A stretch of 64,000 bases of DNA from an uncultured Bacteroidales bacterium (GCA_944323805.1 CALUTW010000001.1:62001-126000), one strand, 5' to 3'; shown: positions 1 through 10,719, numbered from the stretch's first letter. Numbers and translations: made by a program. The notes: generated by a model not told the origin, from the letters alone.

Positions 1-1
1 T

Positions 2-1921
2 TTTCCGAGCATAGCATCAGCGAGTACCGAAATAATCAACCTCGAAGCCATATTGAATCTGCCAAAGGGAACGGAGCATTTCCTGGCGGATCTGCATGGC
101 GAGCACCAGGCTTTCCAGCATGTCCTCAGGAATGCATCCGGTGCGATAAAGCGGAAGGTCAATGAGATTTTCGGCAACTCCCTTTACGAGAAGGAGAAGA
201 AGGACCTGTGTACGCTGATATATTACCCTGAGCAGAAACTGCAGCTGGTCAAGGAAGAGGTGCAGGACATAGAATCATGGTACAGCGTGACGCTTAACAG
301 GCTTGTCCTTGTATGCCAGAATGTGTCTTCAAAATATACCAGGTCAAAGGTGCGCAAGGCCCTGCCGGAGGAATTCTCGTATATCATACAGGAACTTCTG
401 CACGAGAGCAGCGCAGACCCGAACAAGCAGGCATATATCAATGTGATCATCAGCACGATAATAGATACATTGCGTGCGGATGACTTCATCATCACGATGT
501 GCAATCTCATCCAGAGGCTGACAATCGATTCCCTGCATATTCTCGGGGATATCTTCGACAGGGGCCCGGGCCCCCATATCATAATGGATATCCTCTGCGG
601 CTATCACAATTTCGACATACAGTGGGGCAACCACGACCTGCTCTGGATGGGGGCGGCTGCGGGCAATGATGCATGTATCGCCAATGTGCTCCGCCTTGCG
701 ATGCGCTATGCCAACCATTCTGTACTTGAGGACGGCTATGGCATCAATCTTCTTCCTCTGGCGACATTTGCCATGGAGACATATGCCGATGACCCGTGCA
801 CTTCTTTCGGCCCGAGAATCGAGGATGAGAATATCCATATAGATGACAAGACCTTGCGCCTGCTAGCCCAGATGCACAAGGCCATCAGTGTAATCCAGTT
901 CAAGCTCGAGGCGGGGATAATCCGCCGCAGACCGGAATTCCGGATGGAGGACAGGCTGCTTCTTGAGCATATCGACCAGGAAAGGAAGCTTTTTGTGAAG
1001 GACGGGAAGGAATACGAGATGAGTTCATGCTATTTCCCGACTGTATGTCCGGATGACCCGTACAGGCTGACGCCTGAAGAGCGGGAGGTCGTGTCCAAGC
1101 TGCATGACTCGTTTACCAGGAGCGAGAAGCTCCGCAGGCATATAAAATGCATCTTCAGGTACGGATGCATGTATAACGTATGTAATTCGAACCTTCTGTT
1201 CCATGCCTCCATGCCTCTGAATGAGGACGGCAGCCTCAAGGAGGTGGAGATACTCGGCAGGAAATACAAGGGAAAGGAGCTGCTGTCAAGAATCGGGCAG
1301 CTGGTGCGGACCGCATATTTTGCCGACCGTTCCGACCCTGAAAAGTCCTTTGCCGTGGATTACATGTGGTATCTCTGGTGCGGCAAGGATTCCCCGGCCT
1401 TCGACAAGAGCAAGATGGCGACTTTTGAGCGGTATTTCCTGGTGGACAAGGAAATGCACAAGGAGGAAAAAGGCGCATACTATACGCTGAGAAATAATGA
1501 GGAGGTCTGTGACCGCATCCTGGACGAGTTCGGTGTAGAAGGGGAGCACCGGCATATCATCAACGGTCATGTGCCGGTAAAGGCAGCCAAGGGGGAGAAG
1601 CCTGTACGTGCGAACGGAAAGCTCATGGTCATCGATGGAGGATTCTCAAAGGCATACTATTCCGAGACAGGGATTGCCGGGTATACGCTTGTATATCATT
1701 CACGGGGTTTCCAGCTCGTGCAGCATGAACCGTTCTCATCAACCCAGAAGGCCATCGAGGAAGGTCAGGATATCAAGTCAACGACACAGCTGGTGGAGCT
1801 CAGCAGCCAGAGGATGCTGGTAAAGGATACCGATAAGGGCAAGGAGCTCATGGTCCAGATAGAGGATCTCAAGAAGCTGCTTATGGCTTACCGCACCGGT
1901 ATCATTAAGGAGCGGGTATAG
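2..1921 (+). CDS. fbp: Fructose-1,6-bisphosphatase class III, 5' end outside the window
   Basis: Hydrolyses fructose 1,6-bisphosphate to fructose 6-phosphate in gluconeogenesis, in the cytoplasm. Calcineurin-type metallophosphatase motifs are visible: DLHGEH, GDIFDRG, WGNHDLLW and, near the end, INGHVPVK and DGGFSKAY. A TTG at position 53 could be mistaken for a start, but the frame is open back to base 2. That stretch reads ASTEIINLEAILNLPKG, the conserved N-terminal region of the class III family, so the true start lies upstream of the window. About 639 residues are visible, so little can be missing compared with the usual 640-670. The stop codon is one base from the stop of the convergent lpxB. 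Confidence 0.95.
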   Translation, partial: FPSIASASTEIINLEAILNLPKGTEHFLADLHGEHQAFQHVLRNASGAIKRKVNEIFGNSLYEKEKKDLCTLIYYPEQKLQLVKEEVQDIESWYSVTLNRLVLVCQNVSSKYTRSKVRKALPEEFSYIIQELLHESSADPNKQAYINVIISTIIDTLRADDFIITMCNLIQRLTIDSLHILGDIFDRGPGPHIIMDILCGYHNFDIQWGNHDLLWMGAAAGNDACIANVLRLAMRYANHSVLEDGYGINLLPLATFAMETYADDPCTSFGPRIEDENIHIDDKTLRLLAQMHKAISVIQFKLEAGIIRRRPEFRMEDRLLLEHIDQERKLFVKDGKEYEMSSCYFPTVCPDDPYRLTPEEREVVSKLHDSFTRSEKLRRHIKCIFRYGCMYNVCNSNLLFHASMPLNEDGSLKEVEILGRKYKGKELLSRIGQLVRTAYFADRSDPEKSFAVDYMWYLWCGKDSPAFDKSKMATFERYFLVDKEMHKEEKGAYYTLRNNEEVCDRILDEFGVEGEHRHIINGHVPVKAAKGEKPVRANGKLMVIDGGFSKAYYSETGIAGYTLVYHSRGFQLVQHEPFSSTQKAIEEGQDIKSTTQLVELSSQRMLVKDTDKGKELMVQIEDLKKLLMAYRTGIIKERV

Positions 1922-1922
1922 C

Positions 1923-3098
1923 TCACTGCCTCAGCAGCTCCGTCATTGCCTTGGCAGTTGCAGCCGAGGCCCCTCTGCCTCCGAGCAGGCTGCGGATTTC
2001 CGCATAGTCCGCAAGCATCTTCTTCCTGTATGTCACGTCCTCAATCAGTGCCCGGACTTCGGAAAGTATCGCATCTGCATTGCAGTCATCCTGTATCAGT
2101 TCCTTGAAGGCAAGCCTGTCTATGCAGAGGTTGCCGAGGCTGATATACTTTACCTTGATGATATGTTTCCCGATCATGTAGGTCAGAGGGTTCATCCTGT
2201 ACCCGACCACCTGCGGCACATTGAACAGCACTGTTTCCAGGGAAGCTGTCCCGGAATTGACTACAGCGGCTTCCGCGTTCCTTATGACTGACTGCGTCTG
2301 TCCGAACAGGACATGTATGAAAGTGTCTTCCGGGCGGAGATACGGCATGTAGTCTTCTGCTGTCCGTGCAGGGGCGCCTGCTATGAGGAACTGATATTCG
2401 GAATATTGCGGAAGACTGTGCATCTTCCTTGCGAATTCCGTAAGGACAGGCATCATGGCGGAGATTTCCGTCTTGCGCGAGCCTGCCAGCATGGCGATGA
2501 CAGGCCTGTCTTCAAGCGAATTTCTCTTCAGGAAGCATTCCCGGCTCTCCTTCATTGCCGGAGAGTCGTCAACGGCATCTACAAGAGGATTCCCCTTATA
2601 AATGAACTCTATCCCTTTCTTCCTGAAATATGGGATTTCGAACGGAAAGACAATGAACAGCCGGTCGACATATTCCTTAAGTTTCCTTATACGGCCTTCG
2701 CGTGATGCCCATACCTTCGGGGCAATATAGTAGAATACCTTCAGGCCGTGCTTGTGGGCGAATTCCGCTATCTTGAAATTGAATCCGGGATAGTCAATCA
2801 GAATCACTGCATCGGGGCGGTGACCCAGAATGTCCTCCTTGCATCTGCGGACATTGCCGAGCAGCCGGCCTCCGTTGCGGAACACTTCCCAGAAGCCCAT
2901 TATAGCCCCGTCCTTGTAATGCTGGACCAGTCCTCCGTATCCGTTCCTCCCGTTCTCGTTGCTTGTGTATACTGATTTCATCAGATCACCGCCCCAGAAT
3001 CTGATTTCAGCCCCGGGGTCTTCCGCATACAGCCCCTTCATCAGGTTGGAGCCGTGGAGGTCGCCTGATGCTTCCCCTGCTATGATATAGTATTTCAT
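1923..3098 (-). CDS. lpxB: Lipid-A-disaccharide synthase
   Basis: Inner-membrane-associated glycosyltransferase that condenses UDP-2,3-diacylglucosamine with lipid X to form the lipid A disaccharide. Its 391 residues match the family length. Recognisable family motifs are the N-terminal GEASGDLHGSNL, the central AGSRKTEIS, IAPKVWASR, and NSGTASLE in the nucleotide-binding half. It lies 14 bp downstream of surE on the same strand, a pairing I recall from other Bacteroidetes, so the two are probably co-transcribed. Its presence marks an LPS-producing Gram-negative cell. Confidence 0.95.
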   Translation of the reverse strand: MKYYIIAGEASGDLHGSNLMKGLYAEDPGAEIRFWGGDLMKSVYTSNENGRNGYGGLVQHYKDGAIMGFWEVFRNGGRLLGNVRRCKEDILGHRPDAVILIDYPGFNFKIAEFAHKHGLKVFYYIAPKVWASREGRIRKLKEYVDRLFIVFPFEIPYFRKKGIEFIYKGNPLVDAVDDSPAMKESRECFLKRNSLEDRPVIAMLAGSRKTEISAMMPVLTEFARKMHSLPQYSEYQFLIAGAPARTAEDYMPYLRPEDTFIHVLFGQTQSVIRNAEAAVVNSGTASLETVLFNVPQVVGYRMNPLTYMIGKHIIKVKYISLGNLCIDRLAFKELIQDDCNADAILSEVRALIEDVTYRKKMLADYAEIRSLLGGRGASAATAKAMTELLRQ

Positions 3099-3112
3099 CG
3101 TCCGGTTGTATT

Positions 3113-4018
3113 TCAGAAATCCGTGTCGAAGCCGGCCTTGCGCATTCTCAGGGTCTCTTCGCTGTCGGTCGTGTCGATATTGTGGGCGACAATGGCTATA
3201 TATCCCTGCCTGTTGAGCCAGTGGTCGGCATCCTGCCTGTTATCCGGGTCATCGGCATATTCCCCCGCCATCATGTACAGGGTCTCTCCATCCTCGGCTG
3301 AAGGTATGCTGCTCTGCCCCAGCATTTCAGGGGTAATGCCGTATGCGGAATATATTCCTGGGTCCCATGGAATGAATTCCTTTATCCAGCGTCCGTTGCC
3401 CTGATGTCCTGTCCTGATGCCCCTGATCCTGTCAGCCGGCATGTCCGGGAAATTCACATTGTAGTATATCCCTTTCCGAGCAGGGAGATTCTTCATGATC
3501 ATCCCGAATATCCCGGGGAAATATTTTTTCACGGCGGAGAAATCCGCATCGGGGTCAAGTGTGGCAAGAGATACCCCGATTGCAGGTATGCCGTTGAGCG
3601 CAGCTTCGGCAGCCGCCCCGAGTGTGCCGGAGTAGCAGGAGGCCGTTGTGGCATTGGAGCCGTGATTTATTCCGGACACCACTACATCCGGGAACCTGTC
3701 TGAGAAAGGTATGTTGAGACCGAATTTCACGCAGCTGGCAGGGGTGGCATCGAGGTACGACCATTTTATCCCGCAGCAGTCCGCGCCCCGCATCTTGCTG
3801 CCGGTATCCGGCAGGCTGTATGTGTCTCTTGTTATCTCTTCTTCGGACAGCTGCCTGTATGCAATCTGCTTGAGTCCCAGCGAGGCGGCCATTGACATCC
3901 CTGACTGGTGGTGTTTCGGGGCGATGACAGTGACACTGCCAAAATGTCTCATTATTTCTGACAGGACCTTGATTCCCTTGGCCTTGTATCCGTCATCATT
4001 TGTGATTAGAATCTCCAT
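3113..4018 (-). CDS. surE: 5'/3'-nucleotidase SurE
   Basis: Metal-dependent nucleoside monophosphate phosphatase of the SurE family. The N-terminus has the metal-binding Asp pair in ITNDDGY (residues 5-11), then the HHQSGMS loop and the SGINHGSN motif. At 301 residues it is longer than the usual 250-260; the extra length is a C-terminal insertion rich in acidic residues before the final IAIVAHNIDTT segment. It is the first gene of a probable surE-lpxB operon. The start is the ATG at 4018, the only one that keeps the complete N-terminal strand. Confidence 0.93.
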   Translation of the reverse strand: MEILITNDDGYKAKGIKVLSEIMRHFGSVTVIAPKHHQSGMSMAASLGLKQIAYRQLSEEEITRDTYSLPDTGSKMRGADCCGIKWSYLDATPASCVKFGLNIPFSDRFPDVVVSGINHGSNATTASCYSGTLGAAAEAALNGIPAIGVSLATLDPDADFSAVKKYFPGIFGMIMKNLPARKGIYYNVNFPDMPADRIRGIRTGHQGNGRWIKEFIPWDPGIYSAYGITPEMLGQSSIPSAEDGETLYMMAGEYADDPDNRQDADHWLNRQGYIAIVAHNIDTTDSEETLRMRKAGFDTDF

Positions 4019-4096
4019 TGGAGCGCTTTATTATAATGTATTGACTTCCTGTGTCTGATTTTACGGCAAAGATAGTGGAATATTCATTATTTTTCT

Positions 4097-4105
4097 TACT
4101 TTTGC
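4097..4105 (+). promoter_or_regulatory. Bacteroidetes -7 box for gapA
   Basis: TACTTTTGC matches TAnnTTTG(C). It lies 70 bp before the gapA start, in the divergent gap with surE. No clear TTG is seen at -33. Confidence 0.6.
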
Positions 4106-4162
4106 ACCGTTTTTGTAGGAAAGAGGCGCCGGAAAGAAACTGAAGATATTGTTTACTTTTAA

Positions 4163-5173
<1,011 letters not shown>

Positions 5174-5198
5174 TTGCTTATCCAGCAATACCGATAAT

Positions 5199-5230
5199 GC
5201 AGGGCTGCTTCATGGCAGTCCTGCTTTTTT
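5199..5230 (+). terminator. Intrinsic terminator after gapA
   Basis: Stem GCAGGGCTGC pairs with GCAGTCCTGC (10 bp, one G-U pair), loop TTCATG, followed by six T residues. Confidence 0.85.
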
Positions 5231-5264
5231 ATCGGATTCCTGTACCGGTCGGACTTATATTGAG

Positions 5265-5273
5265 TATCTTTGC
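5265..5273 (+). promoter_or_regulatory. Bacteroidetes -7 box for the MFS gene
   Basis: TATCTTTGC fits TAnnTTTGC exactly and lies 23 bp before the ATG at 5297. No convincing TTG at the expected distance. Confidence 0.65.
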
Positions 5274-5296
5274 ACCTGCATGATTAATCAAGGAAG

Positions 5297-6475
5297 ATGG
5301 CAGATAAACTTTGGAACGGTAATTACCTCAGGATATGGACAGGGAATTTCCTGTTGAATTTCTCTTTTACACTGATAGTTCCACTCCTTCCGCTGTATCT
5401 GAGCGAGAGGTTCGGTGCGGCTAATGACACTATCGGTATGGCCCTTGCCGGCTATACGCTGGTGGCGCTGATGATAAGACCTTTCAGCGGCTATATAGTG
5501 GACAACTATCCCCGGAAGATAGTGCTCATGGTCTGCAATTTCTTCTTCTTCCTTCTGTTTTTCGGCTATATAGCGGCGGGCTCCCTGACAATGTTCACGA
5601 TATTCAGGACATTGCACGGTGCGCCTTTCGGAGCGACGACAGTTGCGGCAAGTACCGTAGCCATAGATGTCCTTCCGTCATCGAGAAGGACCGAAGGCAT
5701 CGGCTATTACGGGCTGAGCAACAATCTTGCTACGGCACTCGGGCCCGTGCTGGCAATCTATCTGCTGCAGGCGTTCCAGGGTAATTTCCAGACGCTTTTC
5801 TGGATTTCCACTGCATTTTCATTTGCCGGACTGCTCATAGATGCATCCGTCAGGCTTTCCCCGAGGGAATTCAAGCCGGAGAAGCAGGTCATATCCATGG
5901 ACAGGTTCTTTCTGCTCAAAGGATGGCGCGAGGCCCTTGCGATAATATGCTATTCCTTCAGCTATGGTGTAATTTCTACATATGTCGCCATATATGGCAA
6001 GGAAGAGCTTGGCATTACCGGTGGGACAGGCATATTCTTTACGCTTTTTGCGGTGGGACTCATCGTTTCGAGGCTTACGGGGGCCAAGGCCCTCAGGCAG
6101 AACCGCGTCACATACAATGCCTCCCTTGGTACTGCGGTATCCATGTGCGGCTATCTGATTTTTGCCGCCATGCATAATCCTGTCGGGTATTTTGCATCTG
6201 CGTTTGTCATAGGGCTCGGCAACGGCCATATGTATCCAGCTTTCCAGAACATGTTCATCAATCTCGCCGGAAACAACCAGCGTGGCACGGCAAATTCCTC
6301 GATATTGACATCATGGGATGCCGGCCTGGGACTTGGAGTCCTGTTCGGAGGTGTCGTGTCAGAGCATTTCGGCTATCATGCGGCTTTCTGGACTGCTCTG
6401 GCAGTCAATGTACTTGGAGTCGCCTGGTATTTTCTTCAGGTACGGGGGCATTTTGAACGCAATAAACTCAGATAG
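5297..6475 (+). CDS. MFS transporter, substrate unknown
   Basis: Inner-membrane secondary carrier of the major facilitator superfamily with 392 residues and about 12 hydrophobic helices. The loop between helices 2 and 3 carries a degenerate family signature (RPFSGYIVDNYPRK), and there is a hydrophilic central loop near residue 195. The sequence does not point to a particular substrate; drug efflux and metabolite export both remain possible. It is a single-gene unit between the gapA terminator and the nhaC gene, with its own -7 box. Confidence 0.85.
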   Translation: MADKLWNGNYLRIWTGNFLLNFSFTLIVPLLPLYLSERFGAANDTIGMALAGYTLVALMIRPFSGYIVDNYPRKIVLMVCNFFFFLLFFGYIAAGSLTMFTIFRTLHGAPFGATTVAASTVAIDVLPSSRRTEGIGYYGLSNNLATALGPVLAIYLLQAFQGNFQTLFWISTAFSFAGLLIDASVRLSPREFKPEKQVISMDRFFLLKGWREALAIICYSFSYGVISTYVAIYGKEELGITGGTGIFFTLFAVGLIVSRLTGAKALRQNRVTYNASLGTAVSMCGYLIFAAMHNPVGYFASAFVIGLGNGHMYPAFQNMFINLAGNNQRGTANSSILTSWDAGLGLGVLFGGVVSEHFGYHAAFWTALAVNVLGVAWYFLQVRGHFERNKLR

Positions 6476-6490
6476 TTATAAAATTTTTAT

Positions 6491-6499
6491 TATTTTCGC
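6491..6499 (+). promoter_or_regulatory. Possible -7 box for the NhaC gene
   Basis: TATTTTCGC is a one-base variant (TTCG for TTTG) of the Bacteroidetes -7 box, 53 bp before the start. No -33 TTG is seen. Confidence 0.35.
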
Positions 6500-6552
6500 G
6501 CCGTTTTTGCGGTAACTGTTCCGCCCATGTTTCACATATAGAGGATAGCAGC

Positions 6553-8136
6553 ATGGTCAGAATGCCATTCAGAAAGAGAAAAGTAGAGGATGCGGGGGTG
6601 TCGGAGGCGCGTGACCGCATTTCAAGCGCAATCAGCAGGCAGCAGAAGATGGTCCGCATGAAGGAGCAGAAAAGCCCTTCATGGCTGGTCTCGATGATAC
6701 CGTTCATAGTTCTCATCGCAGTCCTGGTGGCCGTCATCAGGGTATTCGGGGCTGACTCTCTTGCCGGGGGAAGCCAGGTGGCCCTTATAGTCGCATCAGC
6801 TGTCATTGTTGCCATATCTATGGCCGTGTACAGGATTCCATGGCAGACTCTCGAGGACTCTGTCCTGGATAATATCAGGTCTGTAGGGTCTGCAATACTG
6901 ATACTTTTCCTTATAGGTGCGATTGCCGGCACATGGATGGTCAGCGGGGTGGTGCCCACTCTCATATATTATGGAATGAAAGTGATTACTCCCGGGATAT
7001 TCCTGGCGGCAGCCTGTGTCATCTGCGGGCTTGTGTCCGTAATGACAGGCAGTTCCTGGACGACTATAGCGACAATCGGCGTGGCCCTTATCGGAATCGG
7101 CGCAGCCCAGGGGTTCAGCCCCGGCTGGACAGCCGGGGCAATCATATCAGGAGCATATTTCGGGGACAAGATATCGCCCCTGTCGGATACGACTGTGCTT
7201 GCATCATCTTCCTCAGGGACACCTCTCTTTACCCATATCAGGTACATGCTCCTGACAACGGTGCCGTCAATGACAATTGCAGTCGTTGTTTTCCTTGTGG
7301 CGAGCATAATGCACCATTCCCCGGAAGTCTCACAGGTCGAAGAGTTCTCCGGCATACTGACTTCCACATTCAATATCTCTCCATGGCTTCTTTTTGTGCC
7401 TGTCTTTACAGGTTTCCTCATCATAAGGAAGGTCCCGGCTCTGCTTACACTGTTCATGGCTGCGCTTGTAGCAGGGATAGTGGCCCTGTTTGCACAGTCT
7501 CATATCATATATGAGATAGCATCCGGTACTGCAGGCGCATATCCCGGCCAGCTGTCTTTCCATGACGGATTCAAGGGACTCATGATGACGGTGTACGGCC
7601 CGACTTCGGTGACGACAGGAAACCCAGACATAGACTCCCTTATCGCAACACGCGGTATGACAGGCATGCTCAATACCGTGTTCCTTATAATATGCTCGGT
7701 TACATTCGGAGGTCTCCTGACCGGAAGCGGCATGCTTCAGAGCCTGACAGAGATGCTTGTAAGGCATATTTCTGGAAGGACGGCGATTGTATCCTCGACA
7801 GTAGGCACGGGCCTGTTCTGCAATATGACCACCGGAGACCAGTACCTGTCCATTATCCTGACCAGCAGCCTGTACCGGAAGCTCTATGAGCGGAAAGGCT
7901 ATGAAAAACGTCTGCTCAGCCGTTCAGTGGAGGACTCGGCGACAGTCACATCCGTGCTGATTCCATGGAACTCCTGCGGAATGACGCAGTCGACTGTCCT
8001 GAAGGTGCCGACTGTGGATTATCTGCCATATTGCCTTTTCAATATAATTTCCCCCCTGATGTCGATAATAGTATCTGTGACAGGCTACAGGATATACCGT
8101 CAGGTATCGGGTGCCGGCAAGGGAAGTCAATTATAA
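6553..8136 (+). CDS. NhaC-family Na+/H+ antiporter
   Basis: Polytopic inner-membrane antiporter of the NhaC family, likely exchanging Na+ for H+ or dicarboxylate-type substrates. It is 527 residues with a hydrophilic N-terminus of about 38 residues before the first helix, then roughly 11-12 membrane segments. The family signatures are well kept: TGSSWTTIATIGVAL and the conserved GAYFGDKISPLSDTT in the middle, and the C-terminal SVEDSATVTSVLIPWNSCG. The start at 6553 is followed by MVRMPFRKRK; an ATG three codons later is equally possible. It stands alone between the MFS gene and rubrerythrin. Substrate and coupling are inferred from the family. Confidence 0.9.
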   Translation: MVRMPFRKRKVEDAGVSEARDRISSAISRQQKMVRMKEQKSPSWLVSMIPFIVLIAVLVAVIRVFGADSLAGGSQVALIVASAVIVAISMAVYRIPWQTLEDSVLDNIRSVGSAILILFLIGAIAGTWMVSGVVPTLIYYGMKVITPGIFLAAACVICGLVSVMTGSSWTTIATIGVALIGIGAAQGFSPGWTAGAIISGAYFGDKISPLSDTTVLASSSSGTPLFTHIRYMLLTTVPSMTIAVVVFLVASIMHHSPEVSQVEEFSGILTSTFNISPWLLFVPVFTGFLIIRKVPALLTLFMAALVAGIVALFAQSHIIYEIASGTAGAYPGQLSFHDGFKGLMMTVYGPTSVTTGNPDIDSLIATRGMTGMLNTVFLIICSVTFGGLLTGSGMLQSLTEMLVRHISGRTAIVSSTVGTGLFCNMTTGDQYLSIILTSSLYRKLYERKGYEKRLLSRSVEDSATVTSVLIPWNSCGMTQSTVLKVPTVDYLPYCLFNIISPLMSIIVSVTGYRIYRQVSGAGKGSQL

Positions 8137-8151
8137 ATTTCCCTAATTCAC

Positions 8152-8182
8152 TTGCTTTTCAGATTAAATTGGCTACCTTTGC
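8152..8182 (+). promoter_or_regulatory. Bacteroidetes promoter for rubrerythrin
   Basis: TTG at 8152-8154 and TACCTTTGC at 8174-8182 are separated by 19 nt, an essentially ideal -33/-7 promoter. It lies 42 bp before the start. Confidence 0.85.
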
Positions 8183-8223
8183 TAAACAGGATTTAAATTT
8201 TAATTATTCCAAATTAGAAAGCA

Positions 8224-8766
8224 ATGAAAGATCTGAAAGGAACAAAGACCGAGGCCAATCTCCAGGCCGCATTTGCCGGCGAGTCGCAGGCTCGCAACAA
8301 ATACACCTATTATGCCTCCAAGGCCAAGAAGGACGGGTATGTCCAGATAGCCGACCTTTTCGAGGAGACGGCAAACAATGAGAAGGAGCATGCCAAGATA
8401 TGGTTCAAGCTTCTGCATGGCGGGGAAGTCCCTACTACAGAGGAGAATCTTCTTGATGCAGCTCAAGGCGAGAACTATGAGTGGACAGACATGTATGCCG
8501 GCTTTGCAAAGGAAGCCAGGGAAGAGGGCTTTACTGAGATAGCTGTGCTGTTCGAGAAGGTTGCCGCCATCGAGAAGATGCACGAGGAGCGTTACCGCAA
8601 GCTTCTCGCAAATGTCAAGGAAGGCCTCGTATTCTCAAGGGATGAGGACATGATATGGGAGTGCGGTAACTGCGGGCATATCGTTATCGGCAAGAAAGCC
8701 CCTGAGCTCTGCCCTGTCTGCAAGCATCCGAAGAGCTATTTCAAGATTCACGCGACGAATTTCTGA
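8224..8766 (+). CDS. rbr: Rubrerythrin
   Basis: Cytoplasmic non-heme iron peroxidase that reduces hydrogen peroxide in anaerobes. The N-terminal ferritin-like four-helix part holds the di-iron ligands in [19 protein letters not shown] and [10 protein letters not shown]. The C-terminal rubredoxin domain has two Cys pairs, CGNCGH and CPVCKHP. The length of 180 residues is slightly below the usual 190. It has a strong own promoter. Its last 26 bp overlap the 3' end of the convergent pssA. An electron donor gene is not adjacent. Confidence 0.96.
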   Translation: MKDLKGTKTEANLQAAFAGESQARNKYTYYASKAKKDGYVQIADLFEETANNEKEHAKIWFKLLHGGEVPTTEENLLDAAQGENYEWTDMYAGFAKEAREEGFTEIAVLFEKVAAIEKMHEERYRKLLANVKEGLVFSRDEDMIWECGNCGHIVIGKKAPELCPVCKHPKSYFKIHATNF

Positions 8767-9505
8767 TGCGTGAGGTCTCCTGTCTGTAAGTGAGACAGTG
8801 GATGATGTTCATGATGATATAGGTCACGAATATCAGCAGTACGGCCATCGACCAGTTAAGGCCAAGCAGCCAGGTCAGGACAGCCGAGACGCAGATTACC
8901 CCCATGAACGCTACACGAAGGCGGTAAATGGGGGTATTTTTCTGTGCACCCATTTTGATTTTCATTGAGAACATCGGGATATCCGACACGAGCAGCGCAG
9001 AGAGTATTATCGAGAGCAGGGGGATGAACACCTTCCCGTGCGCCCATCTCGTCAGGAAACTGTCCGGATCCTGCAGGATATAGTATGAAAGCGATGCGCA
9101 GATCATTGCACATGCCGGTGTAGCAAGGCCTATGAAATTGTCACTCTGCCTGTCATCCACATTGAATCTGGCCAGCCTCAATGCCGAGAATACTGTTATT
9201 GCCAGAGGCATGTAACAGAGGAGTCCGGCCTGCGGAGACAGGTCTTTCATCAGCTGATGCAGCATCATTGACGGAAGCAGTCCGAAACTTATCAGGTCTG
9301 CAAGCGAGTCCAGCTCCTTTCCCATATCGGATCTCGCATCAAGCGCCCTTGCAGCCATTCCGTCAAGGAAATCAAAGACAGCAGCGGCAAGCATGAAAGG
9401 AAATGCGTACTCCGGCCTGCCGTTGAATACACATATCACACCCAGAGTCCCGCAAAGGAGATTCATGGATGTGATTGTGTTGGGAATATATCTTGAGATA
9501 TTCAT
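8741..9505 (-). CDS. pssA: CDP-diacylglycerol--serine O-phosphatidyltransferase
   Basis: Integral membrane CDP-alcohol phosphatidyltransferase that makes phosphatidylserine from CDP-diacylglycerol and serine, the first step towards phosphatidylethanolamine. The catalytic signature D-x2-DG-x2-AR-x8-G-x3-D-x3-D is complete ([10 protein letters not shown], then [10 protein letters not shown]). The N-terminus [17 protein letters not shown] is typical of the PssA branch. It is 254 residues with 7-8 hydrophobic segments. The 3' end overlaps the rubrerythrin gene by 26 bp in convergent orientation, so the two transcripts are antisense to each other at their ends. Confidence 0.93.
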   Translation of the reverse strand: MNISRYIPNTITSMNLLCGTLGVICVFNGRPEYAFPFMLAAAVFDFLDGMAARALDARSDMGKELDSLADLISFGLLPSMMLHQLMKDLSPQAGLLCYMPLAITVFSALRLARFNVDDRQSDNFIGLATPACAMICASLSYYILQDPDSFLTRWAHGKVFIPLLSIILSALLVSDIPMFSMKIKMGAQKNTPIYRLRVAFMGVICVSAVLTWLLGLNWSMAVLLIFVTYIIMNIIHCLTYRQETSRIRNSSRES

Positions 9506-9525
9506 TTCAGGTGTTCAATTGGGGA

Positions 9526-10719
9526 CTATCTTATCCCGAGTTTCTTCCTGATGTCTTTCGGAAGGGCATCCTTGTGCACGACGAAGTTTATGGTCTTGTA
9601 CCTTACGAAAGTGTCCGATACATACCATATGCCCTTGTATTTTCCTGCATCTCCCCAGGAATTCTTGACCATAAAGTATGAAGTGCCGTTCTGGTCCTTG
9701 GCTACACCGTAGATCTGCATCCCATGGTCATCCGTAGTGGTCTTCCTGTCAAAGCCGTCCTGTCTCATTTCCTGGGTTACCGTAAGCTCTTTCGGAAGCC
9801 CTGTCTGTGACTCTCCGGCCTTTTCCTCATCTTTTCCTATCCATTTTTCCTGGTCTGACCCCGAAGTCACGGCATTTTCCGTATCCGGGACAATCCCGAG
9901 ACCGTCTCTTGTGAAGCCTTTCTCGCTGACATCGGAGCCCCAGGCTATGGTATAGCCTTCTTCGATGGCATTATACATGATCTCCATCATTTCATCGAGC
10001 GGGACATTGTAGGAATAGTCCCATCTCCAGTTGTCGCATACCTCGACAGGGAACTGTGTGTAGAAAGGGTGGTGGGTAAATGATGTGATGGACACGTAGT
10101 CATCAGGGTTGATTCCGAGCCAGTCACGGTATGACTCAGGAGTAAAGGTCTGTCCTTCGGCCTCGAATTCAGCCGGTGCCTCCCCGAGATATGCCTTGAG
10201 TATGCCGTCAAGTCCGTTGACCCAGGCTGTTGTAAGCTTTGAATTAGGGTTCTTCACGATTGCATCCACATAGCCTTTCAGGGCTGCATCCATCTCGAAG
10301 TGCTCGGGTTTCTCTGTGCCGTAATTAAGGCCAGGCATGACATCCTGAGGGACAATGCCGTAGTCGCGTATGACATGGAGAACATCCCCGAAAGAACTTC
10401 CGGCAGCGAAATTGAGATGGCCGTCGAGACGGATGTACTTGATGGCCCTGTCATGATAGGACTTGCCGACCACGTACATTTCGGAGAGGTCGATATTGTC
10501 ATATCCCTTGATACGGATTATCTCCGATTCGAGGAATGAAAGGGACGAGAAGCACCAGCATGTGCCGGACCTGTGCTGGTCCTTGATTGATGAAATCGGA
10601 TTCTCCTTCACGACAGTGAACTCGTATTCAGGAGCATTGTCCTTGTCTGTGTCCTGTGCCCACGCATTTGCTGCAGCGGCAGTGAACAGGATCAGTGCGG
10701 TTGTCAGTATTCTGTTCAT
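9526..10719 (-). CDS. Secreted C1B cysteine peptidase (PepC/bleomycin hydrolase-like)
   Basis: Papain-fold peptidase of family C1B. The catalytic Cys is in SGTCWCFSS (near residue 54), the His in DDHGMQIYG and the Asn in VKNSWGD. A signal peptide is visible (MNRILTTALILFTAAAANAWAQ), so the enzyme is probably periplasmic or exported, whereas classical aminopeptidase C is cytoplasmic. At 397 residues it is somewhat shorter than PepC (about 440-450), and a central acidic, low-complexity stretch separates the Cys and His halves. It is likely monocistronic, or read with the downstream pssA, whose start is 20 bp away. Confidence 0.88.
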   Translation of the reverse strand: MNRILTTALILFTAAAANAWAQDTDKDNAPEYEFTVVKENPISSIKDQHRSGTCWCFSSLSFLESEIIRIKGYDNIDLSEMYVVGKSYHDRAIKYIRLDGHLNFAAGSSFGDVLHVIRDYGIVPQDVMPGLNYGTEKPEHFEMDAALKGYVDAIVKNPNSKLTTAWVNGLDGILKAYLGEAPAEFEAEGQTFTPESYRDWLGINPDDYVSITSFTHHPFYTQFPVEVCDNWRWDYSYNVPLDEMMEIMYNAIEEGYTIAWGSDVSEKGFTRDGLGIVPDTENAVTSGSDQEKWIGKDEEKAGESQTGLPKELTVTQEMRQDGFDRKTTTDDHGMQIYGVAKDQNGTSYFMVKNSWGDAGKYKGIWYVSDTFVRYKTINFVVHKDALPKDIRKKLGIR

